From: Alicyclobacillus sp. ALC3
GTDB taxonomy: Bacteria; Bacillota; Bacilli; Alicyclobacillales; Alicyclobacillaceae
Length of the DNA: 64,000 bases
Direction: 5' to 3'
Assembly: GCF_028751195.1 (NCBI RefSeq)
Contig: NZ_CP066784.1
Span: 1,426,001-1,490,000 of the forward strand
Part shown: piece by piece, positions 1-8,912 of the stretch
Layout of the letters: every line of letters begins with the position of its first letter
Numbering within the stretch: the first letter of the stretch is position 1
Position numbers and translations under genes: made by a program
Notes under the pieces: model-generated
Told to the model about the DNA's origin: nothing
Seen by the model: only the letters and a program-made list of their open reading frames with translations
Database searches by the model: none

Positions 1-527
1 CACCAACCCATACGCTTTCGCAAAGATCGGATCTGAGCAACGTGGTGTCTGCCGTGCCAAGCGTATAATCCAAGAGCTGTTTCTAGTGACAACACGTCCC
101 CGGACTCTGGGTTCGTAAAAGTTCGTACGCACTGCTCATCTTGCAAGTTAGAAAGCAAGGTTACCCACCTGTGATGAAGCGTCTCAAGAAGGATTAGTGA
201 AACCTCTATAGGCGTATCACGATAATCATTTAATTCTGCCCATCGCTCTTCCTGATATGGCTTGATGATTGGTTTGTCTTCTGTTAGTGCCAGCTTGAAG
301 CGGATATAGCTGTTCATATGACTGTCTGGTAAATGGTGAACCACTTGGCGAACAGTCCATCCACCAGTGCGATACGGCGTATCCAATTGCTCTGAGGACA
401 ATCCATGTATTGCAACCCGCAGCTCAGTCGGCGCTTCTGCAATTTGTTTGACCCAGTCCGCTCTTTGTTCAGCAGAAATCTTATTGCGATTCTGGAATTT
501 TCCAATTGGATACCGGAAGTCGTCCAT
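1..527 (-). CDS. yfiT: YfiT/BstA-like bacillithiol S-transferase (DinB superfamily), 3' end outside window
   Basis: Reading the minus strand from the ATG at 527 gives about 175 uninterrupted codons to the window edge, close to the full length of B. subtilis YfiT (BstA). An AGGGGG ribosome binding site lies 7 bases upstream. The N-terminus (MDDFRYPIGK), a central VVHHLPDSH stretch (H64/H65) and a C-terminal WHGRHH stretch (H158, H162) match the three-histidine metal site of this DinB family. The known family member conjugates bacillithiol to electrophiles such as fosfomycin or monobromobimane in the cytoplasm; the substrate here is unknown. The stop codon is not seen, so only the last residues are missing. 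Confidence 0.85.
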   Translation of the reverse strand, partial: MDDFRYPIGKFQNRNKISAEQRADWVKQIAEAPTELRVAIHGLSSEQLDTPYRTGGWTVRQVVHHLPDSHMNSYIRFKLALTEDKPIIKPYQEERWAELNDYRDTPIEVSLILLETLHHRWVTLLSNLQDEQCVRTFTNPESGDVLSLETALGLYAWHGRHHVAQIRSLRKRMGW

Positions 528-555
528 TTCTATACCCCCTACACTTCGCATAATA

Positions 556-1866
556 CTAGCGCTGAAATTTCTCCACATTGTTCTCGGTCTTTCGTTCATA
601 TCTGCTTCTCCATAGCACATACCCAATGCAGAGCACCGCCACCACAATGGGAATCTCGATAAAGACCCCAACGAACGGATATGCAACTATACACAGAATA
701 CATGCAATGCATGCACATGCCTTACCAGTCCGTGATTGGATTAGACGCACACCCGCCGCAGTACCGAGAATGTATGTGGCAATGCCAAGAGAGTCCGGAA
801 CGTACACCAACTTACTCATACTGAGATTGAACAGATACGTAATGATAAGCCCGCTCCCTGCCAGCCCCCCCACCAACAGTACCGCCCTTTGTGGTGCGGG
901 TCGCTGCTCATTGATGTGGTCAAACCACGCAGGTGCCAGCTTTCGATGTGAAAGCGAGTACGCCAGTCGACTAATGCTTGCGACAAACGCATTTGTCGTC
1001 CCTAAGCAGATCACTAAGGCAATCACGGCCGTCACCTCGGCCCCACTCTTACCAATACTTTCTTTCATCACCTGAGCCAACGATGCGTTGTTCATAGCCT
1101 GGGCTATCGTTTGTTCACCCACCGAATAAGAATGCGTCCCAATGACCGCTAAGACAATCCCGAAATACAAGACACCTACAATAATGACCGCACCCCAAGT
1201 GGCCCGCATCACATCCCGCTTCGGATGATGGAACTCCGGCGCAAGACTTGCAATTGCCTCCCACCCGAAGAACGACCAGAAGATGAGCATGGCTGCCCGG
1301 CCAATCGGCCTGAACATCGCTCTTGAAACATGCGGTGTCAGAGCGCTGGCATGCATAGATGGAACGGCGAATACAATCGTTGCCAGTAAAACGACGACAA
1401 TCAATCCACTCGTAGCTAATTGCACCTTGCCGCTAGTTCTTAGTCCAAGGTAATTGCTCACAAGCGCACCAACCAACAGTACGGCTGCGATGAGAAAGGC
1501 GATGCTTGTTGGTACATGAAAGACGAAGGTCACGTAGATACCACCAGTAAGCGGTACGATAAACTGCCCAGCAGCTGCAGCAATAAAATAAAACCAACCG
1601 ATGAGTGCACCTACGTATCGACCAAAGGCCTGTTCCACAAAGGTTGATATCCCACCTGCACTCGGATACTCTCTAGCCAGAAAGGCAAAGGTATAGGCAA
1701 GCGGAATGCTGAGGAGAATCATTGCTCCCCAAGAAAACAATGCATTTGTTCCGGCAATGCCTGCAGTCATCCCCGGCAAAATTAGAATCCCTGACCCAAT
1801 CACAGCTCCTACATACAATGCGATTCCTTGCCATACAGAAATTGATCTTTTTAAGTGCCCCGTCAC
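556..1866 (-). CDS. APC-superfamily amino acid permease (YjeH-like)
   Basis: A 436-residue polytopic membrane protein that begins with GTG at 1866 behind a GGGAGG site. The first helix carries the APC motif GAVIGSGILILPG, which forms the unwound substrate-binding segment in this fold. About 12 hydrophobic helices follow. The overall pattern resembles YjeH-type methionine/branched-chain amino acid exporters more than the larger uptake permeases, but direction and substrate cannot be read from sequence. It is divergent from an Lrp/AsnC regulator, an arrangement common for Lrp-controlled amino acid exporters, so control by that regulator is likely (inference). Confidence 0.85.
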   Translation of the reverse strand: MTGHLKRSISVWQGIALYVGAVIGSGILILPGMTAGIAGTNALFSWGAMILLSIPLAYTFAFLAREYPSAGGISTFVEQAFGRYVGALIGWFYFIAAAAGQFIVPLTGGIYVTFVFHVPTSIAFLIAAVLLVGALVSNYLGLRTSGKVQLATSGLIVVVLLATIVFAVPSMHASALTPHVSRAMFRPIGRAAMLIFWSFFGWEAIASLAPEFHHPKRDVMRATWGAVIIVGVLYFGIVLAVIGTHSYSVGEQTIAQAMNNASLAQVMKESIGKSGAEVTAVIALVICLGTTNAFVASISRLAYSLSHRKLAPAWFDHINEQRPAPQRAVLLVGGLAGSGLIITYLFNLSMSKLVYVPDSLGIATYILGTAAGVRLIQSRTGKACACIACILCIVAYPFVGVFIEIPIVVAVLCIGYVLWRSRYERKTENNVEKFQR

Positions 1867-1883
1867 TTATTTTCCTCCCGAAA

Positions 1884-1918
1884 TCTGTACTATAGACAGA
1901 ATACAGGTGATATCTGTA
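1884..1918. promoter_or_regulatory. two dyads between permease and Lrp gene, candidate Lrp operators
   Basis: Two 17-bp dyads lie side by side in the divergent intergenic region. TCTGT-N7-ACAGA occupies 1884-1900 and TACAG-N7-CTGTA occupies 1902-1918, with centres 18 bp apart. Repeated short dyads on one DNA face are typical of Lrp/AsnC binding. Assignment to the adjacent regulator is inference. Confidence 0.45.
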
Positions 1919-2010
1919 GAGTCACATATAATCACGAAGGAACATTGATGGTTTTATATTCATCATGAATATGTCGTAACAATTTCACCTGCATATTGGA
2001 GGTCGTTGCA

Positions 2011-2457
2011 GTGGACCAAATTGATATCCAACTTTTAGAGCTCCTACAGCAAGACGGAAGAATGACCCTCAGCGACTTATCGAAGGCGCTAAATCTCAGC
2101 CGCCCCAGCATAACGGAACGTTTGCGACGCTTAGAGGAACGGAACATTATCATGGGATTCGCAGCTCTTGTATCTCCAGCTGGTGTGGGGCGTGGCCTAC
2201 TGGTTTTCATCGAAGTGGGACAGGTGACTGTACCCTGCCGCAAATTTGAGGCGTTCATAGCCACTGAACCAGATGTCTTGGAATGTCACAGAGTTACTGG
2301 TGCGGTCAGCTACATCATGAAGGCTGCTGTGTCCTCCGTGGGCCATCTTGAAGCACTTGTAGATCGATTGATTCCGTACGGACGAGTGAATACGTCAGTT
2401 GTTCTTTCATCGCCCGTCACCGCCAGAACCATGATACCGCCAAAGAGCCACCCGTGA
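2011..2457 (+). CDS. Lrp/AsnC family transcriptional regulator
   Basis: A 148-residue regulator with an N-terminal helix-turn-helix (about residues 4-60, including LSDLSKALNLSRPSITERL) and a C-terminal RAM/ligand-binding ferredoxin-like domain. The latter includes a VTGAVSYIMKAAV strand where the family has GxYDyll. I chose GTG at 2011 because a GGAGGT site sits 7 bases upstream; an upstream TTG at 1996 overlaps that site. Family members sense amino acids as octamers. The divergent amino acid permease is the obvious target. Confidence 0.88.
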   Translation: MDQIDIQLLELLQQDGRMTLSDLSKALNLSRPSITERLRRLEERNIIMGFAALVSPAGVGRGLLVFIEVGQVTVPCRKFEAFIATEPDVLECHRVTGAVSYIMKAAVSSVGHLEALVDRLIPYGRVNTSVVLSSPVTARTMIPPKSHP

Positions 2458-2489
2458 CTTCGCTGTTCGGTTCCTGATGAACGGCTGCA

Positions 2490-2640
2490 CTGCAAGAGAC
2501 AATACCGCTGCCAATGATGCGGGCCTATCAAAGCCTTGAGCGGCAAGGTTTCATGGCCACCTTCCGAGGGCAAGGCACCTTCACTGTGGATGATCCCGCC
2601 GTCATCGAAGAGAGCCAACCCGTTACGGCAGCGGACGTGA
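2490..2640 (+). pseudogene. fragment of a GntR-type winged-helix regulator
   Basis: One frame reads LPMMRAYQSLERQGF...RGQGTF, which matches the recognition helix and wing of GntR (YtrA-like) regulators (consensus NTVxRAYxxLExxGxixxxRGxGTFV). There is no N-terminal half, no effector domain and no convincing start, and the frame decays into unrelated sequence after about residue 45. It is therefore a decayed remnant, not a working gene. Confidence 0.5.
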
Positions 2641-2666
2641 CTCATACACATGGGCTACCTCCATGT

Positions 2667-2691
2667 CCCCCGCCTGTTGCTTCGGCGGGGG
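2667..2691 (-). terminator. hairpin between Lrp region and dioxygenase gene
   Basis: A perfect 8-bp stem CCCCCGCC/GGCGGGGG with a 9-base loop lies between the Lrp/pseudogene region and the 3' end of the dioxygenase gene. The following T-tract is weak on either strand, so efficiency is uncertain. Confidence 0.45.
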
Positions 2692-2758
2692 TTCTACATT
2701 CGCCAAACCGCGTCTATCCAAATAAGCAGAAGGATAATTTTGTTAATCAAATATACAT

Positions 2759-3718
2759 TTATGACCTCGCAATCACCGGCAAGTAAATCAGCGGTAACTG
2801 GGACTCCATAGCTTCACGATTCGACTCAAACCAATCCGGGAGCTTTAAATCCGCCCCCAAGTCTTCAACAGATTCATCAATCGCGAATCCAGGGGGATCG
2901 GTTGCCAGTTCGAATAACACGCCGCCTGGCTCACGGAAGTAAACCGACTTGAAGTAATTGCGGTCCTTAACTTCCGTCACATGCATCCCTGCATCCATCA
3001 GCTTTGTTTGCCAATGAACCAACTCATCTTCGTTCGTCACGCGCCAAGCAATGTGGTGAATGGTCCCAATGGACTGCGTTCCGTATCGGGCATCCTGCTG
3101 GCTAATCACATCAATCATCGTACCAGGTCCGCCATTGCCGATTTCATAACGGTAACGGCCCTCGTCCTCTTCAATCAGTCGGAATCCCATCACTTCCGTG
3201 AGTAATGAGGATGTAAGCCTGTGATTTTTCACTAAAATTGTAACGCTATAAAACCCGCGAATTGCGTGTTCGCTTGGCACCGGACCTTCTTGCCAACCTG
3301 GCCTGTCAGCCGCACCCGCATGTGCAACTAGTTCCAGTGCAATCCCGTCCGGATCTCGGAACGAAATCACGAGTGTTTGCCCTGAACGCTCGGTAGGACC
3401 ACTGACTGAAACATTGTGGTCTTTCAGTCGCTTCACCCAGTAATCAACTGATTCTGAGCGTATTGAAAATGATGTAACAGAAGCCTGTCCGGCACCGCCG
3501 CTTCCTCGTGGACCGTCGCCAAATGGGAAGAACGTAAAGACGGTTCCAGGATTCCCAACTTTGTCTCCGTAATAAAAGTGGTACACATCCGGTGCATCAA
3601 AGTTTACCGTCTTCTTTACCATGCGAAGCCCAAGCACACCCACGTAGAAATCCACATTCCTTTGAGCGACGCCAGCCATTGCTGTAATATGGTGAATCCC
3701 CAAAATTCCCTGACTCAC
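2759..3718 (-). CDS. ring-cleaving dioxygenase (VOC/glyoxalase fold, MhqA/MhqO-like)
   Basis: About 319 residues in two tandem VOC (glyoxalase-fold) modules. The first starts GIHHITAMAG and contains FYVGVLGLRMVKKTVNFDAPDVYH-like sequence; the second contains IHHIAWRV and ends with EPGGVLFELATDPPGF. The metal ligands are the histidines of GIHHIT and GTIHHIA and the glutamate of LFELATD. MhqA/MhqO homologues open hydroquinone or catechol rings and confer quinone resistance. GTG at 3718 is preferred because GGAGGG sits 8 bases upstream; an upstream ATG at 3754 has no site. Confidence 0.85.
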   Translation of the reverse strand: MSQGILGIHHITAMAGVAQRNVDFYVGVLGLRMVKKTVNFDAPDVYHFYYGDKVGNPGTVFTFFPFGDGPRGSGGAGQASVTSFSIRSESVDYWVKRLKDHNVSVSGPTERSGQTLVISFRDPDGIALELVAHAGAADRPGWQEGPVPSEHAIRGFYSVTILVKNHRLTSSLLTEVMGFRLIEEDEGRYRYEIGNGGPGTMIDVISQQDARYGTQSIGTIHHIAWRVTNEDELVHWQTKLMDAGMHVTEVKDRNYFKSVYFREPGGVLFELATDPPGFAIDESVEDLGADLKLPDWFESNREAMESQLPLIYLPVIARS

Positions 3719-3806
3719 GTTTACCACCCTCCCAGGACTAGCTAGCGAGAGCACCGCTACTCGCGTCGCAAACCGTAACTCATCACATGAAACTTCCTCA
3801 GCTACA

Positions 3807-3829
3807 TTAACTTACTTTTAATAAGTTAA
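3807..3829. promoter_or_regulatory. perfect inverted repeat upstream of the dioxygenase gene, candidate operator
   Basis: TTAACTTA and TAAGTTAA form a perfect 8-bp inverted repeat around a 7-base A+T spacer. It lies about 90 bp upstream of the dioxygenase start, in a 300-bp gap that otherwise separates it from gerKA. Quinone-dioxygenase genes of this type are usually repressed by a MarR-family protein (MhqR), and the symmetry and A+T content fit such a site. No marR gene is in the window. Confidence 0.4.
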
Positions 3830-4016
3830 ATCTCACACTCAGAATACATCTATACTTACTTTTCGTCAATAGGTATACTTAAATAAGGTTAAGACGTACA
3901 TCAGTCTTGGACCGACACCCTCAGGCTCATCCTTTCCAAGTGTCTTGCACCTCTTCGCATTGAGTAGCGAGTTCTTGGGAAACGTATACCCATGAAGTCG
4001 TAAAGGTCGCGAGCGA

Positions 4017-5552
4017 ATGGTGTACCGTAGGACGATATTGCGCCGTAGAGTGCAGGATAAACCCAAGAAATACGGGCGTAAAGAAGAACCCATGTATTCG
4101 GTCCTCAGTCACCGGTTGGCCAACAGCCGGGCGGCGTTGCAGGCTACTTTCGACAACTGTTCGGACCTAGTCTACCGCGAGATAGCCATGGCCTCCGGTC
4201 CATCGTTACTCATAGTTTATATTGACGGACTAGTGGATACCAAAATTTTGGATCAAGTTGTCCTACAACCGCTGATTTTCACAGGGGTTCCCCAGGGTGT
4301 AGGAAGGTTGCGCAATATCCACGAGATGCTCTCTCGACAACTAGTAGCAGTTTCACAGACGGAAGTTGTGCAAACCCTGGAAGAAGTCGTGCATGGCATC
4401 ATAAAAGGGAGTACCGCGATACTGAGCGACGGTTCCAAGGAAGCCTTGTTAATCTCCGTACAAGGGTTCGAAAAACGCGCCATTGAAGAACCTAAAAGTG
4501 AAGCCGTGTTGCGTGGACCTCGACAAGGTTTTACGGAATCACTACGGGTCAACACCGCACTGCTCCGGAGAATCATCGCCAATCCTGATTTGAAAATGGA
4601 GTCATCTACCGTCGGCGATCTAACCCAGACAGATCTTGTGATTGTCTATATAGAAGGTGTCGCTGACGGGTCAGTTGTCCAAGAGGTCCGTCGGCGCATT
4701 CGCAACAGCTCCATCCAGAGTGTCCTGGCAAGCGGTTACATTGAAGAGTATATACAGGATTCCACCTGGTCACCGTTTCCTCAGGTCCAGAACACAGAAC
4801 GGCCAGATGTGGCAGCTTCCAGCCTTATTGAGGGACGGGTCATCATCGTCTGTGACGGAAGTCCGTTTGTTCTCATAGTTCCCATGACATTTTGGGGGGG
4901 ACTACAGGCCGCCGACGACCATTATGAACGTTGGGAATACGCAGTTTTGAGACGCTGGGTGAGGTACGCCATGACGTTTGTCTCCCTTACGCTGCCTAGC
5001 ATCTATGTGGCACTGACCACATACAACCCGCAGTTGCTTCCCGATCGATTGATGGCAAGCATCGCAACTGCTCGCGAATTATCTCCGTTTCCGACCGTGA
5101 TTGAAACAACGATGATGGAGATTATTTTCGAGGGTCTGCAAGAAGCTGGTGTGCGGTTGCCAGGGCAAATGGGCCCGTTGGTCAGTATCGTCGGTGCTCT
5201 CGTGGTCGGAGAGGCCGCTGTACGGGCAAACTTGGTATCAGCGCCAATCGTCATCGTTGTGGCTATGACCGGGATTGCATCTTACGCCATTCCTCGTTAC
5301 AGCTTCGGCATACCTTTTCGAATGCTCCGATTTGTACTACTTATTCTTGCTGCACTGTTCGGTGTGTACGGACTATCAATTGGGCTAGCGGCGATTCTCA
5401 TTCACCTTGTTACGCTTGAGTCATTCGGCACACCATTCTTTACCCCTGTTGCTCCAGTCGTTTTGTTCCATTTGAGGGACGTGGTTATTCGGACACCCCG
5501 GTGGAAGAACAATTGGCTTCAGCGGGGAAGGCGGGGTTCGGACGGTGCTTAA
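4017..5552 (+). CDS. gerKA: spore germination protein GerKA (GerA family, A subunit)
   Basis: A 511-residue A subunit of a germinant receptor in the inner spore membrane. The cytosolic N-terminal domain (about 1-290) contains the family's LVIVYIEGVAD and PxVxxTERPDVxxxxLxEGRxxIxxDGSPxxLxxP-like stretches (at about residues 200-285). Five to six membrane segments follow. The family signature around FPTVIETTMMEIIFEGLQEAG and RLPGQMGPLVSIVGALVVGEAAVRA is intact. An alternative start is the ATG at 4092, which drops 25 basic residues. The gene is first of a three-gene A-C-B operon; these are normally transcribed in the forespore under sigma-G. Confidence 0.93.
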   Translation: MVYRRTILRRRVQDKPKKYGRKEEPMYSVLSHRLANSRAALQATFDNCSDLVYREIAMASGPSLLIVYIDGLVDTKILDQVVLQPLIFTGVPQGVGRLRNIHEMLSRQLVAVSQTEVVQTLEEVVHGIIKGSTAILSDGSKEALLISVQGFEKRAIEEPKSEAVLRGPRQGFTESLRVNTALLRRIIANPDLKMESSTVGDLTQTDLVIVYIEGVADGSVVQEVRRRIRNSSIQSVLASGYIEEYIQDSTWSPFPQVQNTERPDVAASSLIEGRVIIVCDGSPFVLIVPMTFWGGLQAADDHYERWEYAVLRRWVRYAMTFVSLTLPSIYVALTTYNPQLLPDRLMASIATARELSPFPTVIETTMMEIIFEGLQEAGVRLPGQMGPLVSIVGALVVGEAAVRANLVSAPIVIVVAMTGIASYAIPRYSFGIPFRMLRFVLLILAALFGVYGLSIGLAAILIHLVTLESFGTPFFTPVAPVVLFHLRDVVIRTPRWKNNWLQRGRRGSDGA

Positions 5553-5585
5553 ATTCCGGGTCGGTCAGAGAACTGGGAGTCACTC

Positions 5586-6800
5586 GTGACCTTACACTCC
5601 TTGCGTCGGACTGTCTATTCCTTGTTTGTACTAACAACATGCATGTGTTTGACCACAGGCTGCTGGGATATGGTGGAACCCAATCAACGTGCGTTATGGG
5701 TGGGCTCGGCAGTAGATGCCGCTCCGAAGGGGCGCGTGCGTCTCAGCGGACAAATCCTTGTACCGTCGGCGATGGCCGAAGGGAAGCAACTCGGGGCGAG
5801 GACGGATATCGTCAAGTCGGCTACCGGAGCCAATATATCCGATGCAATGGCGAGACTCCAGCAACAGGTGTCTAGAAAGACCTATCTCTCTCACCGCTTG
5901 GCTTGGTTTGTTGGCGAGCCGATGGCAAAACGAGGTTTCAAGACCTTACTAGACGAGTTTGGCAGAAATCCTGACAGCAACCTGCGCACTTACATCCTGG
6001 TCGTCAAGGGTGCCGACGGTGCTGAATTTCTGAAAGGTACGACATTCCTTGATGGAACCGCCACACTGTCCGCCGTACGGACCATTCGATTTGGGGACTT
6101 TAAGGAAAAGGCCGCGAACCTCCGATTTTTCGCTGCAGAGAGTTTGAAAGACGGGCAGCGTCCGCTGGCGCTCGCAATCGAACCGCGCAGCGCGTCGTCT
6201 TCGGCGAGAAGTTCAAGCACCGGAGAGCCTTCACCGACAGAAGCGCCATTCTACATACGTGACATCGCTCTTTTTGACAAGCACGGTCGGTTGGCTGGCT
6301 TCCTGACCGATCAACAGGCGGACACGGCGGCTTGGGTAGCCGGTCAACTTGCGAGAGAGTCACTGACCGTATACATGCCTGAGGGACAAGGAACTGTCAC
6401 GTTGCACCTACAGCATGTGCATCGGCACATCGACTCCCTCCTCCAGCATGGGACAATACTCGTAAGAGTCAGCCTATCAGGGACTGGACTTGTCATAGAG
6501 AACAACTCCAGTCTGGATCTCTCACAGCCTCAGAACTTGCACTACGTGCAGCGACGGTTTGAAGAGAGTATCGCGGGACAAACGCGTCGAGTCATCGCAG
6601 AGGTTCAGCAAAATTATGGAACAGACATCTTCGGCTTTGGCGAAGATATCCATCGCCGCTACCCGTATCCATGGCGAGGCCTAAGAGGGCAATGGGATGA
6701 GCAATTCAGACAGTTGAAGACCGACGTTAAAGTCAAACTTTCCATACGGCACCAAGGGCAAAGGGGACCCGGTTACGTTGGCAACGATGAAAATGCCTAA
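5586..6800 (+). CDS. gerKC: spore germination lipoprotein GerKC (Ger(x)C family)
   Basis: A 404-residue C subunit of the germinant receptor. It starts at GTG 5586 with a CTGGGAG site 6 bases upstream. A hydrophobic signal ends in the lipobox LTTGC (Cys26), followed by the family's WDMVE motif. The C-terminal domain includes the sequence around YGTDIFGFGEDIHRRYP typical of Ger(x)C proteins. It is anchored by lipid to the outer face of the inner spore membrane, where it works with GerKA and GerKB. Confidence 0.92.
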   Translation: MTLHSLRRTVYSLFVLTTCMCLTTGCWDMVEPNQRALWVGSAVDAAPKGRVRLSGQILVPSAMAEGKQLGARTDIVKSATGANISDAMARLQQQVSRKTYLSHRLAWFVGEPMAKRGFKTLLDEFGRNPDSNLRTYILVVKGADGAEFLKGTTFLDGTATLSAVRTIRFGDFKEKAANLRFFAAESLKDGQRPLALAIEPRSASSSARSSSTGEPSPTEAPFYIRDIALFDKHGRLAGFLTDQQADTAAWVAGQLARESLTVYMPEGQGTVTLHLQHVHRHIDSLLQHGTILVRVSLSGTGLVIENNSSLDLSQPQNLHYVQRRFEESIAGQTRRVIAEVQQNYGTDIFGFGEDIHRRYPYPWRGLRGQWDEQFRQLKTDVKVKLSIRHQGQRGPGYVGNDENA

Positions 6801-6833
6801 TGTGGTCCGTCACTTGAGTAGGGTGGAGTAAAT

Positions 6834-7916
6834 GTGAAAATTTCTAGCTCTCAGCTGTTTTGGATTATCGTGAACTGTTCCACTCTGAACTATGTTGCGA
6901 TGAATCCAGCATTCAAGATGGCCAAGCAAGACGCGTGGATTGTAGTCACAGTCTCTGGAGGCGTGACCCTATTGATCACGCACTTAATTGCGCGGCTCAG
7001 TCTCGTGTTCGGCGACAGAAGCTTAGTCGGATTTAGTCGCCGCGTGTGTGGGAAATGGATGGGGACGCTGATTGTACTTCCCTATTTCTTCGTTTGGTTT
7101 CTGATGGTATCCAGGGACCTGAGAGACTGGGCGGATTATGTATACGTTACGGTGCTACCCAACACACCGCTTTGGCTCGTGACCACATTGATGGCGGGTA
7201 TCGTGCTGTATGTGACGTTGCAGAAGGGAATCGTCTCCATTGGTCGATTCGGAGAAGCCACGGGATTGCTGTTTTTGGTTGGCATGTTTCTTCCGCTCTT
7301 TCTTATGCCACAAGTGTTTGACTGGCGCAACCTTCAGCCAGTCTATGCCGACTCAGGCTGGGTCAATATTCTGCGTGGAAGCGTGCCCGTCACGGCCTAC
7401 ATGTCTGAACCTGCCATGATGCTGTTGATGCTTACACCCTTTTTGTCGCGGCCACAACAGACGCAGTCTCGCGTACTGTGGGCAACTGGGACCATGGCTG
7501 TATGGCTGGTGTTTGCGACGACTACCGTATTGCTGTTCCTCGGTCCACAACTAGCATCAATGCTCACACTTCCGTTCGTGAACTTCATCAAGGCCGTCAC
7601 TATTCTTGATTTCATACAAAATATAGATGCCGTGGGTATTTTCATATGGACATTTGCTTGGACTATTGCAATTGCAACACCGTTGTTCCTAATGAGTTAC
7701 GGTATTGCCGAGTTGTGGAATGTAGGTGACTGGAGGAAAGTGGCGGTCGGCGTCATCGTGAGCGCCGTTCTTCTCGTGACCGTCACCTCAGGTATCGGTC
7801 TATTAAGCGATACCGTCCGCAGAACTGTGTTCGTACGATGGGCATTACCCGCCAACCTCGTCGGTATCCCACTGCTCTTGGCCATCGCGGGGATGCGTAA
7901 ACGCCGCGATGCATAA
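6834..7916 (+). CDS. gerKB: spore germination protein GerKB (GerA family, B subunit)
   Basis: A 360-residue membrane protein of the GerAB/endospore germination permease family (APC superfamily), with about ten helices. It starts at GTG 6834 behind GGGTGGAG. In characterised receptors this subunit binds the germinant (an amino acid or sugar). It is the last gene of the gerKA-gerKC-gerKB operon, separated by 33 bp from gerKC. The specific germinant cannot be predicted from sequence. Confidence 0.92.
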   Translation: MKISSSQLFWIIVNCSTLNYVAMNPAFKMAKQDAWIVVTVSGGVTLLITHLIARLSLVFGDRSLVGFSRRVCGKWMGTLIVLPYFFVWFLMVSRDLRDWADYVYVTVLPNTPLWLVTTLMAGIVLYVTLQKGIVSIGRFGEATGLLFLVGMFLPLFLMPQVFDWRNLQPVYADSGWVNILRGSVPVTAYMSEPAMMLLMLTPFLSRPQQTQSRVLWATGTMAVWLVFATTTVLLFLGPQLASMLTLPFVNFIKAVTILDFIQNIDAVGIFIWTFAWTIAIATPLFLMSYGIAELWNVGDWRKVAVGVIVSAVLLVTVTSGIGLLSDTVRRTVFVRWALPANLVGIPLLLAIAGMRKRRDA

Positions 7917-7945
7917 GATGCTACGAAGTTCGATACGCTGTCAAC

Positions 7946-8884
7946 CTAGGAGTTGATACGTAGACCGTCGGACAAATCCATTTGCATCATCACTTGCTGT
8001 GCTCGCGGCGTAAATCCACCCTCTTCAAGGACCTTTACAAGCACTTGACCGGACGCTGGTGTGTTCACGGTTGAACGGGTGCAAGAGAGGTCAAAAGGTC
8101 CATAGACCTCACAGCAGACGCGACGGATGACGCTTGCCTGGTCCGCAATATCCTCGCGAGTGGCGCACTGCAGTAGAGAAATCGCAGAGACCTCTCCGGC
8201 GTCGTTGAGCATGCTCTTATACAGTGCGTAAGCCATTGCATCTCCCTTGCTGTCCAGCAGAATTACAGCTTGCCCCCCGCTTACGCTCTGCCACTGTGTC
8301 TGCCAAGATGAAAAGGCCTGATAAAATGGTAGCTGGGCGACTTGTTGAGGTAGTCCCCTGACAACCTGCCCGACACCCTCATCAGACTTCGTAAGACCGT
8401 TGTTGGACTCTCCATCGCCCTTTAGCCGGAACGCGTCATTGGGCAGCGGCCCAGTGTGCGTGAAGAACGTCAAGTGGTCCACAACCCGATATCCCATTCG
8501 TTCATACAGGGCAATAGCTGGGGTATTTTGCGCGATGGCCTCTAGGTAAGCGATATCGACGTCGTGCTCCTTGTACACGTCCAAACAGGCTTCCATCATC
8601 CGTCGCCCATACCCGGTGCCACGAAACTGAGGATCGACCCCTGTTCCACCATTCCAGGCAATTTTGACACCACGAACAGTACGAAAACCATTCAGAATAA
8701 ACCCTACAGGTTGATTGTTCTCCCATGCCACGATAGAGCCTTCCGCGGACAACCCGACCGCTGACAGCCGTGCGATAAAACCGTCAAGTGACATCGTCAC
8801 GTCTGCGAAGTATCCTTCAAACCCCTTGTTCCACACCTGGATTGCCTGCTCAAAAGTGCATTCACTAAGTCTTGTGATTTTCAA
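7946..8884 (-). CDS. GNAT family N-acetyltransferase, probably two-domain
   Basis: A 312-residue protein. The N-terminal half is a clear GNAT domain: the acetyl-CoA loop reads VDPQFRGTGYGRRMM (about residues 83-97), followed by AIAQNTPAIALYERMGY. The second half (about 170-312) looks like a degenerate second GNAT module without an obvious acetyl-CoA loop. The start is a TTG at 8884 with AGGGGGA 8 bases upstream. It lies 28 bp behind the mocR-like gene on the same strand, so the two are probably co-transcribed. The acetylated substrate is unknown. Confidence 0.8.
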   Translation of the reverse strand: MKITRLSECTFEQAIQVWNKGFEGYFADVTMSLDGFIARLSAVGLSAEGSIVAWENNQPVGFILNGFRTVRGVKIAWNGGTGVDPQFRGTGYGRRMMEACLDVYKEHDVDIAYLEAIAQNTPAIALYERMGYRVVDHLTFFTHTGPLPNDAFRLKGDGESNNGLTKSDEGVGQVVRGLPQQVAQLPFYQAFSSWQTQWQSVSGGQAVILLDSKGDAMAYALYKSMLNDAGEVSAISLLQCATREDIADQASVIRRVCCEVYGPFDLSCTRSTVNTPASGQVLVKVLEEGGFTPRAQQVMMQMDLSDGLRINS

Positions 8885-8912
8885 CTGGTTATCCCCCTAA
8901 ATTAGTGCTTCG

